Source of the DNA: Marchantia polymorpha subsp. ruderalis
Lineage: Eukaryota; Streptophyta; Marchantiopsida; Marchantiales; Marchantiaceae
NCBI GenBank assembly: GCA_037833965.1
Contig: AP031355.1
Span: 21,353,501 to 21,417,500 of the forward strand
Direction: 5' to 3'
Length of the DNA stretch: 64,000 bases
Shown: positions 1-13,300 of the stretch, in pieces
Position numbering within the stretch: position 1 is the first letter of the stretch
Layout: every line of letters starts with the position of its first letter
Notes under the pieces: generated by a model
Databases searched by the model: none
Told to the model about the DNA's origin: nothing
Seen by the model: the letters and a program-made list of their open reading frames with translations, nothing else
Made by a program: the position numbers and the translations under genes

Positions 1-175
1 GTTTTCAATCATTGTTTCGGCCTTGTGGATTTGCCTAGCAGCAACAGTCCATATTCGAATCTGCTGTAAAGTATTTCGCTTTTTGCAGCACACCAGGTCA
101 GTAACAAAGGGACAGCAAACAGCTTCTATGTCTTGAAAATTTGCACGGCGAGGTACAGGGGTTGAGCTCAGATAC

Positions 176-400
176 CCGGACGAAGCAGTCATGGAAATGT
201 AGGCGCATAAGAGCCGCTGCCAGTCCTCTATCCGCGTCAACAATTGCATCAACCTTTTGTTTGACTATAGACGCTGCTTGTGGACAAGATGAATCGTAGA
301 AATCAGTTGTAAGTTGCGCCTCTGAAAACTTAGCTGCAACAACTACGGCCAGAATGGCAGCCAGCATCCACCGCTGCACCTCGATACTGCGGAAATCCAT
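176..400 (-). CDS. Class III secretory peroxidase, exon 1 (gene continues beyond the left edge)
   Basis: Class III peroxidases are secreted haem enzymes that use hydrogen peroxide to oxidise phenolics in the cell wall or vacuole. The 75 codons seen encode a signal peptide with hydrophobic core at about residues 12-23 and a likely cut after S-E-A, so the mature protein starts Q-L-T-T-D-F-Y, a typical peroxidase N-terminus. The distal haem motif R-L-H-F-H-D-C-F-V-R lies at residues 66-75, with catalytic Arg66 and His70; Cys39 and Cys72 fit the conserved disulfide positions. The exon stops after F-V-R at a GTATCT donor (175-170), where this family commonly has an intron. The expected next residues G-C-D are not found in 1-175, so exon 2 lies to the left. 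The ATG at 400 is the only start giving the signal peptide. Which peroxidase it is cannot be said from one exon. Confidence 0.93.
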
Positions 401-447
401 CCTGAAGAATGTTATCTCAACCTCGGGATCTTTCTAGTCTCGTTTTC

Positions 448-457
448 TCTATATAGA
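448..457 (-). promoter_or_regulatory. TATA box for the peroxidase gene
   Basis: A symmetric tctatataga sequence lies about 50 bases upstream of the peroxidase ATG on the minus strand. That places transcription start about 20-30 bases before the ATG and implies a short leader. It is a motif match plus position only. Confidence 0.4.
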
Positions 458-2200
458 GTTTTCTTTCAAAAAGTAGAGAATTCTCGAGTCTGTCCAAGTC
501 TAGTTTGATTGGCAGATTTTTTGTATGATCAGAACCACCTTCCTGCAGGATGCAGACGAGGAGTGTTGAACGTAAGTTGGACACAAATAAACAACATATC
601 CTGCTAGGAATGGAAATCATTGAAATCGAGAAGGAGCCTGATTGTCCAGTCACCAATCCCGTGGCATCCAGATATCCATGACTATGAAGCAAAAAAATAT
701 GATGTTACTTACATTCGAAGGCCGAGGTTGAAATTTCAGGATGAGTCTGTCTATTTCCTGATCTATGGATCTTCTGAGTCTACCTTTATACTGGTCTTAC
801 AGGAGCCTTCGTGGTAGTACAGTTTCTTGATGCACATTGTTGGCTGGCGTAGCGTTAAGGTGACTACGGTGGAAACATGGAAGAGACACTATCAGACAGC
901 TGATTTCAAGGGACAACGCGTGCTTTCAGCTCACTGTTCCATGAAGAAAAGAAATTTTAAATGTCATTATGTTCATTTCCAGCAGCACAAGAACAATTAA
1001 GAAAGCAATGCAGGAGGTCTTGTCATCCGCTACAACAGCAATGTGTTGTCTTCCCTGCCGACTGGGAATGTGATTTAGCTAGTCATCCTTATTTCAAGGC
1101 ACTTTTTGCTCTCGAGCTGTACACGGCCTCACGGGTAGGCAATGTTTCTGCTCTGGATCAAAAGGCAGAATAGTTGAGCCTAACACGATCTTCACTGGGT
1201 TCGGACTCGTTCATCATTAACTTGAAGCAGACTTGTGCCCATCTATAATCCAAAACATACTTCCGCTTACAATTTTATTAGCTAAGCTTATCTCTTTATA
1301 CTTCTTATGGAGAGTTGAGCACGTGCATCCCATCTCATGGTGCTATATGCTCTTCACAGCGGTTCTGACTTTCATGTAGCTCCACTGGTGTTCGAAGAGA
1401 ACTGAAGGCAATGCAATGAAAATCAGATGTTCTCCAGCTGTTAGAAGTGGACACAACGTGCCGTCTTCAGAACATGCGTTCTTTCGAGGATCAACACAGA
1501 AGACCATCTTTCAACCCTGCCAAGATTTTATGACTGTCTTGGTGTGAGATATGTGGATATATGATCATCGAGAATCCTGAAGAAATAGAACAGGAGCTAG
1601 AAAAGCTATGATGAGACCTGTAGATTGCAAACGAATTCAAGGAGGAGCATTGTATCATAATAAAACTTTTACCTTCTGGGCGTTGAAGCCTAATTGATGT
1701 TTATGAAGCCAACACACGAGCCTTACCTGGCAATCACCATGGAATTAATGCAGATGAATGTAAGAATTTGATAGCTTGAAGTCGAGATGCGCTTACGGTT
1801 TTCTAGAATAATGCTCACGTGGATTGGAGACTTAACTCATGTTCCAGCATATAGGTTTGAAAGCAGCTCACAGTATTTCTTACATTCTGGGCCGTCTTAT
1901 ATACAGTTTAGTCAGTAAATACTTCTTCTTGTCTAAATGTAGAACAACCATATGGTCACTGAACATACGTAGTAAGCTTCATTGTGAACGAACAACATCT
2001 TTGTGATTTCCTTCGCGTTTCCAATTATAATTCACATTACAAACCCCTTCTAGGAATCCGGAGATTTTTTAAAGACACAAAGCTTAGATGCCAAATCTCT
2101 AGAGCTAGAAATGAACAATCAGGACACAGGCGCTTTGTCACCTGGCGTCTGATAGGCTCTCTCATCCTCTTAAGAACATGTCAAAGTTAGTGTTCATGAT
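458..2200. other. Intergenic, mixed composition, no gene recognised
   Basis: Both strands were read for conserved protein motifs and none was found. The open frames at 620-817, 961-1173 and 1984-2190 are short, have no recognisable domain and no paired splice sites. The part next to 457 is probably the upstream region of the minus-strand peroxidase. Confidence 0.5.
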
Positions 2201-5200
2201 TTCTTTAATATAGAAACGAAAGAAACACCAAAGTGATCTATGTGTATAGCCTTAAGTTTAGAGCTATTGGTTGTTAACCCTCCATTGGTCGAAATCAGAA
2301 TTCTGAAAAATATGACATGTGTAAGATTATTTATCATCATATTTTTCATGAATTTAAATTACTTCTCCATCAAAATCAAACGAATGTAAATATTTGCGTT
2401 AATCATTTGCAAAGCTTATCCATTTCATTTCCACTCATGTGAGTTATTCATAATGCCATGTCATAGCAAACTCCTCATATTTATTGTCATCATGTAAAGC
2501 TATGGAAAAATACCAACTGTTAAAGAATTAGAGTTCAGAGAATTATTACATCAAAATATCAATAATTTATAAAAAAGGTAATTTTACATCTTGATGAAAA
2601 AAGAAAAGCATTACAAACAAATCTCAAATGATGTCTAAGATCCATAGACTGAACTTTTCTTATTGAATAAAATTGAAAAGCTTATGCAAATTATATTGAA
2701 GTTTCAAAACTATTGAATCATTTAATAATAAAACATGTATAAGAGTATGGATTTTCATAAGAATAAGTACTGTTCTCAACTATGAAAAGTTTTAAATCTT
2801 GATACAATGAAGCCCTTGGCACATAGTGTAACAATCCCTTTGGTAGACAACTAATTTTTGATAGAATATAGTATAATTGATTCTAATTTGAATATAGTAA
2901 GTTAGCATTTGATAATTTTAGAGATTCAAATAAATTTTTACAAATTTACTAACATGTAATGCACCTGTATTATCCACATATTAAAATAAATATCTATTTT
3001 GCTTCAATTCAAATTATTTTACAATATCTAAACATATTTAAGTTGAAAATTGATCAAAATCAAGCTACATAGTTTTTAAAAAATATATGCAATATGTAGA
3101 AAAAAATAATCTAAAAAATCATAAAAATCTACATAATTCATATTAATCATAAATTTAATTATTATAAATAAATAGATAGAATATAATCTATCTAAAATAT
3201 CTATTATTATTTTTTGTATATTTAAAATTCCAAAATAATTTTTTTATTTTTTTCTAAAATTAAAATTAGAATTTCTTAAATTGAATGATTAATTTTATTT
3301 TTTAAAGTCTTCACAGATATTTCAAAAGCATGAAATTGTGACTTCCACAAGCATGAGATGACACAATTGAGATGAGATGATAGGACAATTAGCAGTGGAT
3401 AGTTATGTCAAACAAATAGAGAAATAGAGAAAGTTTACAAGAAACAAGGTTATAAGATACATATTTTTGACAAACGGATAAGTTTTTTGGGTGGATTCCA
3501 AAAAAAATTGGTTAAAAATGATTTAACCAATTTAAACATGGTAGGAGTAAAAGAAGTCCCAAAGAGTGATTAGAAATTTTGCATAAATTTGACAATAATA
3601 TTATATATTAGAAAATACGTTTTTAACAATCACAAGAGCATAATAAGGTTTTTTACAAATCCGTTTCAGCACATATAATCTTAGTAGTTGTGTTGTAACA
3701 CTAAAATTTAAGAAATTAGTTCACTTAAAGATGAAACACAATTTTAAAGATGAAAATTATTTTTATCAATTCTAGTATCTCTTGTAAAGATCTTACCAAT
3801 AATTACAAGAAGAAAAGATTTTATATCCATCATCTATTTCACTCAAGTACAATGATTGTTTAAGTGTCAATGTGAACTAACATATTTACTCTTTACTTAT
3901 CAATCATACAGATTGTTGACATGGCAACTATAGATAATACATTATAATGTAATTAAATCTTCAACTTGGGTATATAATATTTTGAATCCAATTTATCGTA
4001 TCGTATAAATTCGTTTTGAGCAATATTTTATTTTTTCAAGAAAATTCAAATTTTCATTTTAAATTTAATTGAAATTTACAATTTTTGCGATTGTAGAGTA
4101 TCATATGTTTTCAAAACACATGTTCAAAAAAATTTTACAGCATAAAATATAAATAAGTTCTAGTTTCAAATTGACTGAATGAATATATATGAAGATTTAG
4201 GTGTTTCAATGAGATAACATTTTTTATTCAAAGTCAAGAATAAAATTTACATCTAAAAGTGTATTTTTGGGAATTGCAAGAGAGTAATAAAATTTTATAC
4301 CAATTATGTTTTAATATAAAAGAGCTTATAATGTGCGCTGTGTGAAAATTAAATTTCAGATATATATCAATTAAAAAGAAGTCTTATAACGTGCACTATG
4401 TGTAAGGTTTAAGTCTCACTTTACTCATATGAGTTTCAAGAAAAATTTGGCTATTTCAAGATGATTAGATTTGATCCAAAATTAAAGCTAGAACTTATAT
4501 TTGAGTAGGCATTATTGACTATCAGAATCTTCACAAGGTTTTTTACAAATTAGTTAAGATCAAAAGAATACTTAGAACATGATTTACGTACTGGATTTAA
4601 GATTCATATTAGTTAGATTATTTTTGAGACAGATTTGGCATTCTAAAAAAATAAAAACTTGCAAAAAAAATACTAATTGACATATATGTTTATGAAAATT
4701 GCAAAAAATCACAAAATTGTTTTGAAAAAAATATTTCAAACTATAGCAAATTTACAACGTGAGCTAAGTGTGATATTTAGTTTCAAATGATTGGATTGTT
4801 TATTTAAGACTATTTGCAATTTTTTTCAATAAAACTTTCTAAACATAAAGTTTGGATGTGATATAAATATCTATAAAGATTGATATAAACAATAAATTTG
4901 GATCAGATTGAACTTTGTGCACAAAGATTTCTATATTTTTATTTAATCTAAATGAATAATTAAACATAAACTTCATGTGAAACAATTTTTAATATGAAAA
5001 AATCTAAAGAGTGAAGCAAAAAAAACAAAGTTGTCAATTCATATGAAGTCATGATCAATATTCTTAGCCATACATTTAATTGTTTGCTAAAAAAATTATT
5101 ACATGTAATAAATATGTAATAATATAAATTGATTGTAGTTCTTAAGGATACAATAAGTATTCTTTATAAAGCAATAATACTTTTCTTGCACAATTATTAA

Positions 5201-6200
5201 CAAAGTGAATTACATATTTTTTATCTTGTTCCGTATGTTTTTTATCTATCTCTATTACCTTATTTTTTGTTTATATGTGTGTTATGCTTTTGTGATAATG
5301 TGGCGTATGAGGTTGTGAAAATGTTTACGTTGAAAACTGCATATATTGCATTTATATGCTTTTATTGAGACATTCATTTTGCAATCCACGTGAATCTATC
5401 TTTCACCATTTTTAAATTTTTAGTTAAGATATTATTTTCAATTTGAGCATGTGAAAATGTTTAAGTTAAAAATTGGAAATGTCAAAACATTAATACAATT
5501 TTTTTCTCAAATTGATTTTTTCACCATGCAAGCTACATTGATCTACTTTTCAATACTTTCAGTCTCTAATGATAATCAAAGTGTGTTACATCTTGCTGCA
5601 AATCAAATGATGAATAGTTACATTGCAGTACTATGCAGTATTTGCATGAATAGCACAAGTAGAATAAACTAGCAATTTTTGTTAACTTTTGATATTTCCA
5701 CTCTATCATGCTTGATTCTATTTAACTCTATTTTAAACTATAGAATTTCATTCTAGAATTTTCCACAAGATAAGTATATAGATCATGGAGATTATTATCT
5801 TTGCTACATGAATGAAAGGAAAAATTGTTGATGATAAATCACATCGTTTTCGTTATCCGGGTTTTGGGATTTTTATTTCTTGGACTATATAAGAGTGCAA
5901 ATCATAGCTTGACCTCAAACAGTGTATTGGTTTATGACACTAAAAATGTTATATTTCCGTGCACATATCATAGGCGCGCTTTCGTCGGTGTAATATTTGC
6001 AACGGGTTGTTTTTATGTTCATTTGAATTTCCTCGTAACATGTGTCATATTGCATATGGTTAAAATTTAAGTAGACTAGCACTTACATAATCTTTGTATA
6101 TAATTTATGTTTTGGTTACCACTTTGTTCTACTTAACTCTAGTTAAATATTTATTTATGTTAGGTATATGTCTAGAAGTTTCCACACTAATTTATATACG
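2200..6200. other. AT-rich block with diverged internal repeats, probably decayed repetitive DNA
   Basis: Composition drops sharply to A/T with no coding frame of note. Repeated phrases occur inside: the 16-mer AAGGTTTTTTACAAAT is at 3645-3660 and again at 4535-4550. A 20-mer of form CTTATAAYGTGCRCTRTGTG is at 4325-4344 and 4383-4402, with a weaker third match near 4752-4771. The two 20-mers differ by three transitions. This suggests old repeats decayed by C-to-T change, but no element ends or proteins were recognised. Confidence 0.45.
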
Positions 6201-6571
6201 CTATGATGGTTATAGTTCCCCATACATGGATCAACAGGGATTGGTAGGAGTTAAATCAGGTATTGATTAAACCATTATTAGTTAGTCTAGTTAACCATCG
6301 TAGCTATCAGTAATCCAATTTAAATCAGTAAAACAATATTGCGTTCTGTGGACTTAGTTTAACTAGATAAATCACGTATCTCTTTGGTCTCGTGTGTTAG
6401 ATCGTGTCACCTGTGTGAATGTTGACGTTAAGAATTGTCAGGCCCGGAAGGATAAAAGTCAATTTAGAACTGCCCAGAAGTCGATTAAAAGAAATTTGAT
6501 GATGCTATCATGGGAGAAAGGAAATTGTACAAATACCCGGAAACTTGGGAAAACAAATTGGGTCTAGCTAG

Positions 6572-6621
6572 ATTGGATCATATGATGTGCCATGATATCA
6601 TGGCACATTCTATAATCCAAT
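6572..6621. repeat. 50-bp near-perfect palindrome
   Basis: Two 25-base arms meet with no loop at 6596/6597. The central 22 bases (6586-6607, core CCATGATATCATGG) are perfectly self-complementary, and the full arms match at 22 of 25 positions, with outer ends ATTGGAT and ATCCAAT. A loop-free palindrome can extrude as a cruciform or be the remnant of a foldback element. No target duplication was found. Confidence 0.75.
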
Positions 6622-9600
6622 TTGGACAAACCAAACAGATGGAACACTAGTATCACAATTCAAAATAGAATGTTTATGTACGGATGATACTTTCCCGCCG
6701 GCCTCCAACCTGTAGGATCTCATGCAAATGAGATTGCTATGTGTGGACCAAAAAAATGAGACATCCTTCGAAGAGCTTCGGCAATGCACAGTTTGTAGTG
6801 ACTATATTTTTTTCCCCAAACTGAAAAAGCAACAGCACATTAAATTCGGGAAAAAACTATCGGAGAAAGCATACATCGCGTCCAGCTGACCTTGAGAATA
6901 GCTAGCTTTTTCTGGAATTTGAGAAAACAAAGCACAAATGTTTTTGAGTACGACTGGGTACACAAAATCTACTGAACGCACACTCTCAATACAAGCACAG
7001 CTTCGGTGGGGCGCGTTGGAAATATGTCCCTAACGTGAATAACATGGAGTGAGGACAAAGTCTCTAAGTCTAACGCAAAATTGCTGCGGAAAATACCTTG
7101 TACTGTTGACTATATTTCGAAGAGAAATGGGTCACCATGGTCGCAAAGTACGTTGACTTATAACGAATTGTATTCTTGTCGCATGTTTGAAAACTGGCTG
7201 TGGCTGATCTTTACTCTCGCGCAGAGATCTTTACCCACTCGATGAGACAAGATGAGATCCATTTTGGAATTCTCTTCGTTTCTCTAACCTTCTCTATCTC
7301 TCTCTCTCTCTCTAGCTCTCGGTTTTATTGGCAAAAACGAGAACGTCTCGAGGCACAGGAAAAAACAGCGAACGGAACAAAGTGCAAATTTAATGCCGGC
7401 TCGAAGCGGACGAAGCCAGGCGAGAAGAGGAGAGAAGAGACTGCTCGAGGCAAACTTGGAGCGTGACTGTGCAAGAGATAAGGTGGGGAAATAATAGCGG
7501 GCATTTGACTTGGGCGGAGCAGGTCTCGGCTCTTTTACTGGCTAAGCTAGAGTGTACCAGTGAGAAGTGCTTCCCAACCACGACGAAAACGAAGGAATGT
7601 TGGCGTTGGCTCGGGACCATGCATGAAGCGTGATGTGCTTGTCCTCATTCAGCTGCGTTCGAGGTGGGGTAATGGCACTCCATTTTCTCGATTGTTTCTT
7701 TGGCTCGGACAAAACACACTCTTTATAGCCTTACGAGCTAAAAGAGGCAGTTGATATTTAGCATGTTTCAACTGCTTGCCCGTAGTGTCTAGAACCACAA
7801 CATAAGACAACATTGAGGATTTCAGGAGAATGATGTAGTCCACTTGCTTTGAACACGTTCTAACTTATCGCCAGCATATGCCGTTTGCCACTTTCGCTTC
7901 GCATGATGGCTCGCTCGCTCGCTCGCTCCTGCCATTTTCTCTCACTTTCCTTCCGTCTGGGTTTGGCCGTCTGGACTCGAGGGCGTCGAAGGTTCCTTGA
8001 GTCAAAGCTTCTCGGAAACTTCACTGAGAACTGTCCATGGGAAAAGCCCCACCCAAGTCCACCTTCTTCGAGTGCGAGGGAATAATCCATACATTGCAGT
8101 GCAATGATGGCGATCACTAGATTGCTTTCTCAAAACATGAATGTGAGGCCTGGAAAAACCTCGAAGCCGCTTGCAGTATGATGATGTGGGGCACATAATG
8201 GATAATGTAAAAATGGGAGGAATGACTATGATGCAGAAGAAAAATGAATTCCGTGAGCACACCGGCAGTGCATTTGCTGTGCATATGTTCTGCATCTGTT
8301 CGGCTCTGCTCCGGAAGTCGCAGTAACTTAGTCAGGCTGGAGGCTAGCGCCGTAGCCTCTTCTCCTGACACAGACAGAATCTTCGTGTTCCAAGTTCCGG
8401 GGTGCAGTTCGCTGAATTTGGCATCCGCCACTCGGTGGCCTTATTTGGAGCTGTGGATAAGTCAAGATGTGACTCCCAAGCGCCGCTGGCTCTGGACAAG
8501 CTGCATGCAAGTGCTCTGCTAAGTCCACATGGAGTCGGGGAGTCGTCTGTGATGGGACGAGATGGAGCCAAAGTCCATGATTCGTTTCGACAGAGATTCA
8601 TGGCAGATGAAACTCACACCTTGCCGGTCACTTTGTTGGGACTAGAGCCCCACACTTTGATTGTGTTCTGTTCTGGACGTCTAATGAGTGTGTCCAGAAA
8701 AGTGATTTCAACTCTCTGGAAAGAGTCTTGGCGCTAGACAAGATTCTCGGCTGGCCGAGCAAGGCTGTAAATTGCAGCCTTATGAGCCCTTCTTACAGCG
8801 ATGTGTCATTCTTTCGGAGCAGTTTGGTGTCCGCTGTCAAGGAGAAATAAATTGTTTAGTTACGTAGAGCCTCACTGCAGCCTGCTGGTCAGAGTCGGTT
8901 ACGACGACATCGATGACAAGTCAAGATTCACAAATCGCCTCGACTTTACTCGCGTTGGAAAAGAAGAACTTACTGGAGATCGACTTCGACTTATGACGAA
9001 GTCTGGAAAGGCTGATGCTCGAGAGCTCGCGGTTGAACAGAAATCTGGTCCACGAGGAGGTAGTTACGATGGGTTAATGTCAGTTGAGCCCCTCCAAAAC
9101 CAGTGTTCGTTTCACTTTCTGATATGGAAACCACGAGACTCTATCGCATTCTAAGTTTCCTCAAAGACCCAGAGGGAATGAATCTGCGTAATCTGGACCT
9201 GAAGAGGACCTGCTGCTGGTGATCCCATAGGGCGAGACGGTACTACAGAGGCGTCCTTACTCCAGCGCTTCTCTGCCCTGCCACCGAACTATTCGAACCA
9301 AAAGTGGAAGATGACCGGTTTTCCATAACGTGCTCTTCAAATGCCAATCATCAGCTGCATGGAAGAATCGTACCCACGGGGCTCGGACCGAACTCGCGTA
9401 GCCCTGGCACCTCGGTCCTGCTTCCTTGTTCGGCCATCCTCCACCTTCTCCATCTGTAGTATCTGTGATGGGCACTTCTCACTTCCACTCGCAAACCGAT
9501 GTGATGGTCCTATTTCTCTCCAGTTCTCGCTACAGTATGTCTCTTCATCAAGCGTCAGTTCTATCTGGGCCACCGTCAGTTGTCTGTACGGGCAGTAGAG

Positions 9601-10335
9601 GCAATATCGTACCTGGTTGCCTTGATCATCTAAGCATGAATCTGCGAGGATTTTGACCCCACCCGGGTGGAGTCAATTTCACCGCTAATCTGGTGAAACA
9701 GAGGGTCGGAGGCACAGCTTCGCTTCAAGCAATCGCAGAGGCTGACAAGCGCAATTCAGTGACGACCCGGACAGACGTAGGACCCAGAGACAGAAGAAAG
9801 GCAAGAGCGCAATCCGGAAACGGTGAAGTTAACGGTTTTTATTTTGCGGCATTGTCAGACAGACGGCTTCTTCGACAATGGACTGAGATTTCGAATTATT
9901 GGTGTCAAGTGGCATTCACAATCACATGGAGAATTGTGGTTCGGAATGGTCGAAACCTTAAATTCACATCCATATGCTATACAGGCAAAACAGCTATCCA
10001 CCCACCTAGTGACACCCACGATGGGTCACAATCCAGACAAACTTCCTTTAGACTAAGACTACCTGATGCCATGTCATGTCGAGTCCAGTCCAGCCCAGTC
10101 CAGTGCAGAACTGAAGTCGGACTTCTACCGCCGGCTACTACCTGTGATTCAGAAACCTTCAGCTAATCTACCACTAATTGCTACAATTGCTAAGAGCACC
10201 ACCTTTGATACTACTGTGTAGAGTGTGTGACGAGAACCGTATTGCACAATGCTAAGATGCTTCACTAAATGACGAGTCTTGCTATAAATCGGGCTGACTA
10301 CACGAACGACGATCGGTCTGATCTGAGCTACCTAC
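6622..10335. other. Intergenic, moderate GC, no gene recognised; likely holds the NPH3 3' UTR at its right end
   Basis: Many overlapping open frames occur on both strands (for example 7860-8737, 8801-9154, 9693-10166), but none shows a known domain, splice structure or homopolymer-free coding pattern. A short (TC)n tract lies at 7297-7313 and a (GCTC)5 tract at 7909-7928. The last several hundred bases before 10335 should include the 3' untranslated region of the minus-strand NPH3 gene. Confidence 0.4.
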
Positions 10336-13300
10336 CTACGAGATAGAGTTTCTCCATTTTCTGATGGCATTGGCAAAAGGCCGGTGTTTCTTATGCTCGA
10401 CGGGGTGCGTGGGGGTGGTCGGGCCCTCCATACTTCTCGAGGAGTCCTCGCCGCTGGAGAGATGAGAATTGGAGAGGCGAGCTGCTTCGCCGTCTTTGTG
10501 GTGATCGGAGTGATGTTGAGTCGAATCCTTCGAGGGCCGATGCTCCTCGTGAGCGCCCTTCTGCGGGAGCTGCGCGGCGGCCGGATGCTCCTGCAGGTTC
10601 AGCTGGTAGTCCTTCTGCTCGTGCGAGCCTCGGGCGTGGTGGTGCGACGAGTCCTTGGAGTGGGTCGAGTGCGTCGAGTGCGTCGAGTGGGCCGAGTGAT
10701 GCGAGTCCCTCGAGGTCCGGTGAAGTTCATGGTTCTTCGAATGCTGGTTCACGTGGGCATGCACCGCCGCCATGCTCTCCTTGAACGCTTCGGGGCCCTT
10801 GGCCGAGTGGTGAACCCGGGCATGGGCGATGGTCTCTTTGAAAGCCTCGGGCCCGATGGCCGAGTGGAAGCCTTCGGTCACATACGGCGGGAGGTCGTGC
10901 TCCTTGGAGTGAGTGTCCCGATCCTTGGAGTGCCGGTGCTCGTGGTCCTTGGAATGCCGCGGAGTCTCCTTGGCCGAATGGTGATGGTGGTGGTGGTGGT
11001 GGTGATGCGAGTCGTGCTCCTTGGGATGCTTGGAGTCGCCCTTGGCCGAATGCCGATGGTTGTCGATCAGATGAGCATGGTCGTGCGCCTCGTGCTTCTT
11101 CGAATGGTGATGGCCGTGCGCGTCCGCGCCTCCCTTGCTGTGCCCGTGCCCGTGCTGGCTGTCCTTCCCATGGTGATGGTGGCCGTGGTGGCTGTCCTTG
11201 CCGTGGCCGTGGCCGTGCCCGTGGTGGTGGTCCTTGTGATGGAAGATGTCCAGAGGGTGCGAGAGGAAGTGCGGGGCGTGGAAATGCGGATGCGGCAGCA
11301 ATTTCTTCCACCCGGTGGCCGGAGGAGGTTTCGGGTGCTTGGTCAGCTTCTCGAGCTGCTGCTGAATTGCCGAATAGTCGTGTTGCAGGGCCATGAACTT
11401 GCCCTTCATTTTCTCCACGTCCGATCGAAGCACGCGAATCTCCTCCTCCGACTCCTCGGGGTTCAGGTTCAGCGGCTCGTGGTGGTCCGAGTGATGCGCG
11501 CTGCCTCTGTCGTGCGGCAGGCTCTCGTGGCTGCTGCCTCCGGGGCTGTGCGTGTCGTCGTCCGCTGGCGGGTACGGCGGCCCAATCTCCTTCGCCATGC
11601 TCGACGACCCCGTCACCGCATTCCTCAGCTTGATCTGCTCCCCGAACAGCACCTGCACCACCACTCGCAGCGGCAGCCGCTCGTTCTGCGCTGCGTGCAT
11701 ACAAGCGTCCAGCGACAGCCGCTGACAGTCCAGAGTGCGGCACAGCTTCTTACGCTCGTGCTCCGTTAGCAGTGGATGAGCCTGCACACATTCGCAAATC
11801 CCCCACCCCGATCCATCAGCCCCCAGCTCGGGCCACGAATTCCCGTCCGCAACGACATTCGACATTCGACATTCAACATTCGACAGACATTCATAAAATC
11901 CGAAACGAGTCTCGAGCACAAACTGCAAGATGACGAGATGACGAGGGGCGGGGAGGAAGGCGACGCACCTTGAGGTAAGTGTCGAGAGCCTTGTAGAGGC
12001 CGTCGTCGGTGACCCGGGTGTGCTCGGGGAGAGCTTCGGCCAGAGCGAGGAACTTGTGGAGAGTGAGATTCTGATCGCGACCCACTTCGGCCAAGTAGTT
12101 GTCGATCAATTTGGCGACGCGCATCTTGGCGGCGTACGAGGACTGCGGCTGCAGCTTGTCGGAGCTCGGGGTGCCGATCTTGTCCTTGTCGTGGGCGGGG
12201 CTCTGAGTGCCTTGCGGCGAGGCGAAGTCCTGCAGCAGGAAGTAGTCGAGCAATCTCTGCACGAGATCCACGTCGAACAGCGTCTCGCAAGTGTGGTCGA
12301 AGGAAGGAATCAACAGATCGCTCAGAGTGCCCTGGTCCAGCAGCTGCCCCGCCCGCTTCTCCAATTCCGTGATCAGGCCCGGATTGATGCTCAGCATCTT
12401 GGCCAGGCGCAGCAGCCGCAGCAGGAATGTGCAGGGCACCGCGTCCTTCTGCGATGGCAGAATGCCCACCAGCGTCTCGACCAGAACGCGTTGCTTGTCC
12501 TGCACCGAGCCCAAATCCGACGACTTGGCCTCGTCGTCCTTGTCCTTGCCGCCATGGGCGCCTCCGAATGCCAGGAAGCTGCCATCGACCAGAGTGGGTT
12601 CCTTGGGATCCTTGGGCATGACCACGAAATCGCGGGTCAGGCCCGGCAGCCATTTGAGAGCGTAATGTACAATGGCGGACCCGATGAGGTCGTAGCGCAT
12701 GCCCTTGACCTTGATTGCTGCGATGATCTTGGTGAAGAAGGTGACGCACACGACGCAGATGTCCTCGAACCACCAGTCGCTGGGAACTTGATCGGAGATG
12801 GAGTTGGCGCTGCCACCCTTGGGGCCCGTCCAGATGGGGCTGGCGTGGGACTTCTTCGTGGCCTCGGCGCGCTCGGTGAAGGACCAGCGAATGCCGCGCG
12901 GATCCGTGCACGCCTTCCAGGCGATGGATTCGCAGCACCGGCGCACAATCTGCAGCTGCTCGGCCCACGGCGTGAGCTTCTCGCAGCTCTGCAGCACGGC
13001 AATCGAGTCCTTCCACGAGGCCAGCACCACGAAGCTCAGAAACGCCTCCGTCTTCGACATCAGGTTGCCCTCCTCCAGATCCTCCCCCATCTCCAGGTAC
13101 TCGGCGGCGCAGCGCAGCGACGCCACGTTCGCCGACGTCAGCTCCACCGCCACGCCGTAGCAGAACTTGGCCGCCAGCTCGAACGTCTCGGGGCCTCCGG
13201 GCATATCGTCGAGCTTGATGTGGCTGTTCTCCACGTCGCGCGAATCGAACACCAGTCGATTCAGCTTGCCGCTTCGAGACAGGAGCGGAAACTGCAAAAT

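Noticed and set aside
10727-11743. 338-codon minus-strand frame overlapping NPH3 exon 4
   Set aside because: It is an out-of-frame reading of the same repetitive GC-rich exon, Ala/Pro/Arg/Gly-rich and without motifs.
10384-11769. 461-codon plus-strand open frame opposite the NPH3 exon
   Set aside because: It is the reverse shadow of histidine-rich coding DNA: CAC/CAT codons become GTG/ATG, giving an unnatural Val/Leu/Arg/Met-rich sequence with no domain.
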